DNA of 64,000 nucleotides from Oscarella lobularis (taxonomy: Eukaryota > Porifera > Homoscleromorpha > Homosclerophorida > Oscarellidae), in NCBI RefSeq assembly GCF_947507565.1, contig NC_089182.1, forward strand, positions 744,001 through 808,000, read 5' to 3'. Below, piece by piece: positions 57,306-64,000 of the stretch. The stretch's first letter is position 1. Every line of letters starts with the position of its first letter. The notes beneath the pieces were generated by a model that saw nothing but the letters and a program-made list of their open reading frames with translations, was not told the origin of the DNA and searched no databases. The translations under genes were made by a program, and so were the position numbers.

Positions 57306-60145
57306 ATGGCACTGAGCAAGGAGAAGATTCCTCGTGTTCCGCCGTTGCGCTACCCACCGTTAGCGAAAGCTGCCAGACAAAATGATCTAAAGCTGTTACA
57401 TAAATTGATTGAGCTCGGGCGCGACGTTGACGTCGACGAAGAGGATATCAACGGGCAGACGGCTTTGCATCACGCGGCTGAAGAAGGCAATACCGAAGCA
57501 GTTGTTGCACTTTTACTAGCCGGAGCAGACAGAACCGTACAAGACCAGTTTGGGGAGACGCCATTGCATAATGCAGCGTGGAAATCTCAGCCAGGTAGCG
57601 TGCGGTGTTTACTCCAGCTTTGGAGTCCAACGGTTGATGCTGAGCAAGAAAAAGAGAGACGTCAAAAGTTCGTTGATATGCTTGAAATATATGGACATGC
57701 GGCTCTGCACTTTGCTGCTCAGAGGTCATCTCGAGAAACCGTCCTAGAGTTACTAAGAGGTGGAGCTAACGTTCATATGCTGAGTCAAAAGACTTCCTCC
57801 TCCGAGCTGTCCTCGGTATTGCAACCCATTCACTAATGCAATGGCGAACCGCTTTGATGCTTTTCGTGTGATTCAACTCCTGCATCAGTGGGGAGCCAAC
57901 GTTGATTCGCTTTCTCTGAACGGGACTTTACCTCTAACGCGTGCAGTGACTATCGGCAACTTCAACGCAACTAAAGCACTTTTAGAGGCGTCTGCAAATG
58001 TAAACGCATGCCGTGACGATGGAAAAACAGCTTTAACTGCTGCATGTAATGCTCTTAATTCTGTGCGTCGTTCTGCGTGTGCATTAATGAGAGGCAGAAG
58101 AGCTGGAAACAAATTTTTGTGGAATTATTCAGAGGAAAATGGCATTCTAATTTTAAAACTACTTCTCGCTGTTCCTTGCACCAAAGTTAACCACTTAGAC
58201 GTCATCAAGAGGACAGCTCTTCACTATGCAGCTGAAAGCAACAACATTGAAGCTGTAAAACTACTTCTAGAGCGAGATGCCGATCCAACAATACGTAGCC
58301 TGGAAGGAAAACTTCCAGCCGATTTAACTGAAAGAACAGACATCAAAAATATATTGAAAATTTTCCAACGTTAGTGTCCTATTTTCAGTAAGAGAAATTT
58401 ATGTTCATTACTGTATTTCTTTCAGGTGGTATCCACGTGATAGCATACAATGACAGACTACTATTTTGGAAACCTACGAAGGCAGTAGTAGTTGGATTCT
58501 GCGAAAAGAAAACGGTAATAGTTGGCGATCAAGGAAACGAATTAGTTTTGCAAGGAGCAGAACGCGCTAATAGTCTGAGAGTTGTGATCCCCAAAAATTC
58601 AATCTCAAGCAAAAAGAGCCTTAGTTTACATGCCTGTTTGACCCCAAGTCCTGCCGTCCTTCTGACAGACTTTAGTCATTTTCAAGACAGGCAGGATTGC
58701 CGCGCCTTGGTGAACATGCCTCAAAGCGTAGAAAGAGAATCATCTGCCATAATTGAGAAAATTATGAGGGGAGAGATCTCTTTGCTGGATGATATTTCAA
58801 TTGATAAGTCAATTGATGGGTCTAAGGCTTTAGTGGCATCGTCTCATCCTTCTGACAATGAAGAAAAAGAAACCGTGATCAGTCCGTACATTACAATTAG
58901 CAGCAGTCGTCCAACTCGATTTGAAAAGCGCGCTCAGGTGCAAATCCCTCACTGTGTTGAGTCAGTAGAAGAAAATGACCAAACGTTTAAAATCTGTGTG
59001 AAGTCTCAACGTTTATCCAGCGATGGACGGCTTACAGAGTGGGACAATCTACCTGATGAAGATGTTGAATGCAGTGCTACCAACGTGACCATCGAAATAG
59101 ACGAAGTTCTTGATGCAGTTGGACTAGTTGCAGTAGCAAAATCAACGTCTCAAAAACCTATAAGCGAAATAATTCGTAAGAAAGTGCAGTTGCGAATATT
59201 GGGAAGTCCTCAACTACAATCAAGCACGGAAGTAGACGTGATCTGCTCCACAAATGCTTATAATGCAGATCAATTTCAGAAAGTAATGACGGATCGATTT
59301 GGCTCCAAGTCTATGACCAATTTGAAGGAATGGATGACGCTTCCAGGAGAAATCTGCTGCTCGTCTACCGATATAGACGTATCTATGTCTGCTAGAGGGC
59401 CAGCGTGGTCATTTTCACCTGACAAAGGTCTCGTTGAAAGTGAAATCTTAAATTCATCAGACGCTCTTCATCCTGTTCAGTTCTGTTTGGAATGCAAGGG
59501 AGAATTAGTAAAGACATCTTGCCTGTGCCACCTGACTTACGGCGATCGCAAGAAAGACTTACCGTTCTGGACACCAGAACCAATGCTCTCGCCAGAACGT
59601 TCCGAAAATGAGTGCGGCACCGACTCTTCTACAGCAACAGAATCAGCACCCGCTGGCAACACTACAGGTGAGGCAGTGCTTTCATGAACTGATAAAGTTT
59701 AATTAACACAACGTTTGCAGACAGATCAGAGGCCATTCCTACTGCAGCTGCCTCTACCGAAGAAGCGTCAGGTCTTGCATTTATTCAGAAACAGTTTGAT
59801 CGTTGGCTAATAAATTCTCTGTTTACTATAGTCATTGAGGCCCACCTCAAAACGCCAATGTCGAAGATAAAATCTGTCGTTGATGTGGCGCACGTGGTGA
59901 TGCAGGTCTGCAGTGACGTTTGGAAAGAGATTGGCTGGGCTCTAGACTATTCCACGGCGGAAGTAAAAAACTTCATTTCGTCTGAGAACTCTTCAAACGA
60001 GTCAAAGCTCTTTGAAGTGATTGAAGGGTGGATGAACGACAAAGGTACGCTTGCTACCGTCGGAAAACTGCTAGATGCGTGCAACAAAGTCAGAAGGAAA
60101 GGAAAGGTGAAAGCAGAAATTGAGTCGAAGCTGTCCAGCAACTAA
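57306..60145 (+). CDS. Ankyrin-ZU5-UPA-Death domain protein, copy 2, with a break or hidden intron
   Basis: Paralogue of the gene at 47653, with the same order of domains. Exons: 57306 to about 57815, then to 58369; 58426..59667; 59721..59771; 59832..60145. The ankyrin frame ends at a TAA at 57834 and resumes in another frame (ATG 57841, VIQLLHQWGANVDSL). Two readings: a frameshift in the eighth-repeat region, or a 73-base phase-0 intron 57816..57888 (GTATTG to CATCAG) that joins the frame and removes VIQLLHQ. The ZU5 halves (LRVVIPKNSISSKKSLSL; VISPYITISSS...AQVQIPHC) and the Death domain (DVWKEIGWALDYSTAEVKNFI) are intact. Purifying selection after the break suggests a working gene. Confidence 0.78.
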
Positions 60146-60443
60146 CTACGTTGCGTAAGTAATCCCATTCCTTCTATAGTATCAAATCCCCCGTTCGTCG
60201 AATCGGACGTATCTATTACTTCATAAATACTGTATTTGCATTTTTTTATTTTTCTCTCGAACTTTGCAGTGGCTTGTGAGTAACTTCAACACAAAGGATT
60301 TGGTGATTATCAAGTGTCAGCGCAAGAAGAAGGGTGGCTATCTGAATTCTGGAGCAATTAAGTCAGGTAGGCTCAATAATGTATTTCCCGTACGTGAGCA
60401 AAAAGAGAGTATGTAGCAGAGTTAGTAAACGTCACGATACTAC

Positions 60444-62884
60444 CTAAGGTATAAATTGGTTCCTAAACGTTGAGCGCTTGTGCGAATCGGCATACTGTTC
60501 TAATTCCATTCGGGTCAACGTTTTATTTTCCTCTTTGACCGCGCTCGCATCTCGAGCCTTTTGCCGATCCCTCAATTCCTTTACGCGTTTCTCCTGAAGT
60601 CGCTTTTCTGCTTCCCATCTGTCCGTTTTAATACCCTGCCTATGTACTTCCCTGCTTCTAAATGCGTCCTATATCCAAAACACTAAGCATCCATTTGCTA
60701 ATTTGTTTTTTTATTGCTCGCCTGTCTGAGTTGCTCCTTTTGTCTGGCATCTCTTTCAAGAGATAGCTGCCAATCTGTCGCGCCCCTTTTACTAGTTCTC
60801 ATCCTTTGGTCCTGTGTCGAAGCTCTAGCGAGTTCCTCCCTTTCCCTCAACCCTCTTTCCGCTTCCCGCTTCAGTCGCTCAGTAGTCAAAAAGAGAACGC
60901 GGTTCTCATTCGCTTTTGGGCTAGAACTAGAGCGATTCGCATCTCTTTCTAACTGCGCGCTTCTAACACTCCTAAACTCCCCCAAATTAGTTAGAGTGCG
61001 AACGAGGCAAAGAGTTTCTATACCTTTTATGATTGATAATGGCATCTTGTTTCGCCTGTATCTCCCGATTCGCCTCGCGCTGTTTATCCAACCACTCCCT
61101 ACGCTTCAACCTCTTGTAGTCAATCACGCGCTCCTCCCTTTCGCCAGCCGGATCGGCAGTGTGCGACCGCTGATGCGTCATCACGCGATCAGCGGTTCGC
61201 TCCGATGGCGAATGCGTAAAACTTCTCGACATGGTCGCAGGAAAATCGTGGCATCGATGCCGTCGAGACCGAACGACGGCATCGATGTCTAGATTTTGAC
61301 TGCGTGCCTCGCTGACTCGAGAAACAACGCGAGCGTGTGCCGGATTAGCCGGTTTGGGGCTCGTGAACTGTACGCCACTTCGACGGACTTGCGTCTCTCG
61401 TTTGGAAAGTCCGTCCGCAAAGCCCGCCTTATATCCCTCAGAGAACGAAAGACCGAGACTTAGAACCGTACCGGGAGTCGGTCTAGAGTCGTTTTCAATG
61501 CTAGCTTCGCTATCTGTACTTTCACTTGAGGTCAGACTCGCCGTATAAGAACTTGACTCCGTTCTAACGCTTCCTTTACTTTCCGTTTTAACGAGGACGC
61601 CCCCTTTGTCTTCCTTTTTGCCCAAATCGCGTTCTAACAGTTTTTCCTCTAAGAGACTGTCCGTGGAAGTCGTACCTAGTAAAATCTTCTCTTTTGTTTT
61701 CAATTCTTTAACAATCATTCCTGATTTATCGGCGGTAATTCGTATGGCTCGATCTTTGTTTACCCTGTGCACTTTCGTGCCGTCGTACAGCGTTACGGTA
61801 AAACATTTGACGGGTGGAGTATCAGTCATTTTCTGATACGTCTCTTCGGTCACGGTGCCGGGATAATAAGCCTCCTTTTCGCCGTATTGGGCGAGAACGG
61901 AGTCACCTAGTCCAAAATTTTTCCTGTAAGAGTCAACGAGTGATATAACGTCACAAATTGGCGTGGCCTGAATTGAGTCAAAATTCCCGTGAAAACTGTG
62001 ATTAAATTTGACAGTCACAGTAGCCGAATCGAGCTAAAAGAATAGCAGAAAAAAATCGCATTTACATGTACTCACCTGAAACCTCCGTATCTATATTAGA
62101 TAAGACTCACTTGATCATTAATTCTCCCGGAGTAGTAAACACCGTCGCGATCTCGTCGAGCGACAACGTGCATACCCTGTATCAATTCCCACGCTGTCTT
62201 AGGAACAGCGGGCGGTTTAGTAGTATCAAGCTGAGGTGCGTGGCCGCGGCGACGCGCTTGCTCTTCTTGAGCCCGCTGCTCGGCGCTCTTCACGTACGTA
62301 TCAACGCGTACGTGTTCAGTTGCAGCGGTGCGCGGCACGTGCGCGAGCTGTAGGCGTCCGCCCGTGCGCAGAACGAGTCTCTCGGCGAGACCCGTGCGGC
62401 AGCGAAACGGCGATAAACCGGACGTCGTCTCGTGCTGAAACAGAATCACGTGCACGGGACGCGCTCGGGAAATGCGCGCCACGTGCTCGAGCACGTGCGC
62501 GACCGGATTGTCGACGCTGCCGTCGGTAAGGAGACAAACGGCGTCTGTAAACGGGTCGGAGAATGCGACTGTTAACGCGTCAATGACGTTGCTGGTCGTG
62601 CTGCAGTGCAGGCGGCTAAGCCAGGCTTCGGCGTCGGCTACGTTGCGTGACGACGGCGAAAGCGATTGCGCTTGCCATTTTTCCGCTAGCGCCGAGTAGT
62701 AAACAAGGTTGAATTTGCGCGTCGGTTGGAGGACTTCTTGCTGTCGCAACCACTTGACGATTTCGCGTTTTACGAACGGCAGATATGGATACATGGAGCC
62801 GGATGTATCGACAGCGAGAACGACGTCCGACTCCGACACGTCGTCGAGGCACACGGTCTTCCACGAGCGCTGTACCGCTTCCAT
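60444..62884 (-). CDS. VWA and DUF4537 protein (VWA3B/C11orf16-like)
   Basis: Four or so exons on the minus strand. Exon 1 (62884 to about 62115): VWA domain with the MIDAS motif DTSGSM and LLTDGS, so a metal-dependent ligand-binding fold is likely; no signal peptide, so intracellular. It ends in a Tudor-like start (GMHVVARRDRDGVYYSGRINDQ) that continues in exon 2 (about 62035-61030) as DUF4537 (SVLAQYGEKEAYYPGTVTEE, FTVTLYDGTKVHRV). A Ser/Thr-rich linker, GYKAGFADGL, and a long charged coiled coil follow over the last exons, ending FRNQFIP at TAG 60444. The VWA+DUF4537 pairing is that of VWA3B. Function unknown. Confidence 0.75.
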
Positions 62885-62889
62885 AGCGT

Positions 62890-64000
62890 CGAAGCGTAAA
62901 CAATGTACGGGGGCTAGAAAATTTCGTTGCCCGTATAAACTCAGCCAGTGGTTTGCTCGGTTCTCCCCGTTTCTGTCGTTTCCCGTTGCTAGAAAGTGCG
63001 GATTACGCTCGAACAGTCATGGAACGTTGAGACAGTCTCTACCAACTCCTTCAATCAACCACTAAGGTTCGTGAAACTGCTCCTGAAAAGTCGAGAAATA
63101 AAAATGACCAAATTCTCAAAACAGTTGGCTTTGAGGAGGATGTCTCAGGGGGAAAGCGCATGATTCTGCTAGAGCGGGGAAGTTGGTGAGGTAGGGTCTT
63201 GGGTTTATTAGGAAATTATAAAAAATAATTGAATTTCTCTTATTAGTTTAAAGCGATGGGTGCGTGGCGTTTTTCTGCAGCTATTTCGCCGATCTTGCGA
63301 TTGAAAGTACGCCAAGGTCTGCGCGAGCACGAAAATGAGCGGCGAAACAATGAAAGAAGGTCATCATTCGCCATCTGATGTGGTTGTGCGGTACTGCAGA
63401 CAGTCTGCGCCGAATTCCGTATAGAAGAAATACTGTATTTGCATGTTAGCTGTACTGTAGTTAGGGTGAACGGGTCCTGAGCATGACCCCATAAATAAAA
63501 TGACATGAAACTGCTCTTCTGGGGTCCTGGGCAAGACCCCGTGAATAAAAAAGGCACCAGAGGAAATTTGTAAAAAAAACTTTTATTTTGAATAAACCCG
63601 GAAATAAACCGGAAGTACAAAAAATTTGCGCATAGTCTCGTCTACTTTTGCTGTCCGCCTGCACAAACCACGAGAGCTCGTGCAGGCTTCAGAGTGGGGG
63701 TCACTCCATACTCCCCTCAATCGGAGTTAGAGCCTGTTTATTCTCTTGGCTCAGACGCCTGGGACTGGACAGCCCTCGGATGTGAGTTCTGCCAACCTGA
63801 TTTCCAGGGGGACCACTTTTTTACCCACCGCAGTCCTGGAGGGGGGAGGGTGCACTGCATAACCCTCATCAACAGGTGGAGCCAATTTAACCTCTTGGCA
63901 ACCGAGTTGGGCCGGTTTTATTTAGTCACCCCGGGGCCTAGGGGTGAACGAAGACATCGGAAAGCTCTTCATCAACCTCGTCGGTATGATCCTTTGATGA
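62890..64000. other. Right end: no supportable gene, short repeats
   Basis: No coding region I can support. At 63470-63560 two copies of GGGTCCTGxGCAxGACCCC (each a small inverted repeat) are 60 bases apart, followed by AATAAA-like sequences. The last 350 bases are C/G-rich with GGGG/CCCC runs. It may be the 3' part of a mobile element or of a gene continuing beyond the window. Confidence 0.4.

Noticed and set aside
60271-60367. Additional plus-strand exon (WLVSNFNTKDLVIIKCQ)
   Set aside because: Bounded by plausible AG and GT, but the Death-domain gene already ends at 60145 and no partner exon was found before the convergent VWA gene.

Overview
The window is a compact, gene-dense animal nuclear region. 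Genes carry many small introns (often 50-80 bases), lie close together on both strands and several start head to head. The families present (two Wnts, WDPCP/fritz, cyclin Y, GPS2, DIP2, an MRL adaptor, ERp44, TMTC4) are metazoan. The mix also holds genes that most animals lack: phosphonoacetaldehyde hydrolase, a plant-type GH35 beta-galactosidase and D-serine dehydratase. This suggests a non-bilaterian animal, most likely a sponge with a compact genome (for example a homoscleromorph). That last step is inference; nothing in the window proves the taxon.

1-15.5 kb: a 5'-truncated Wnt (2-959, +), intronless TMTC4 (3675-1219, -), WDPCP (3817-7092, +), CNPPD1-like (9373-8230, -), phosphonoacetaldehyde hydrolase (9714-11098, +), a gene-free 2 kb stretch, and a second, complete Wnt (13096-15491, +) with a separate signal-peptide exon. 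15.9-26 kb: SNM1A/DCLRE1A nuclease (+), a secreted protein fusing an NTR-like region to a dead trypsin-like domain (-), two small ankyrin proteins (+), a MGNC-type small protein, an orphan secreted protein, a VAT1-like oxidoreductase (+) and GPS2 (-). 26-37 kb: the long DIP2 gene (+), an orphan, ADAT2 (-) and D-serine dehydratase (+). 36.88-37.39 kb: three tandem small Pol III genes that look like vault RNAs, each with a TATA element at the same distance upstream. 37.7-47.4 kb: ERp44 (+), GH35 beta-galactosidase (-), a PXYLP1-like phosphatase (+) and a SAM-RA-PH (MRL) adaptor (+). 47.6-60.1 kb: two ankyrin-ZU5-Death paralogues flanking PRMT2 (-), cyclin Y (+) and a Kelch-like protein (+). 60.4-62.9 kb: a VWA/DUF4537 protein (-). 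The last 1.1 kb has no gene I can support.

Several genes belong to the same biology: the Wnts, WDPCP (planar polarity, cilia) and cyclin Y (LRP6 phosphorylation in other animals) touch Wnt/PCP signalling. I see no operon-like arrangement. Recurrent features are head-to-head pairs sharing short promoters and an apparent excess of GC-AG introns. Exon boundaries given are my own reading of splice signals, reading frame and remembered family alignments; no search was run.
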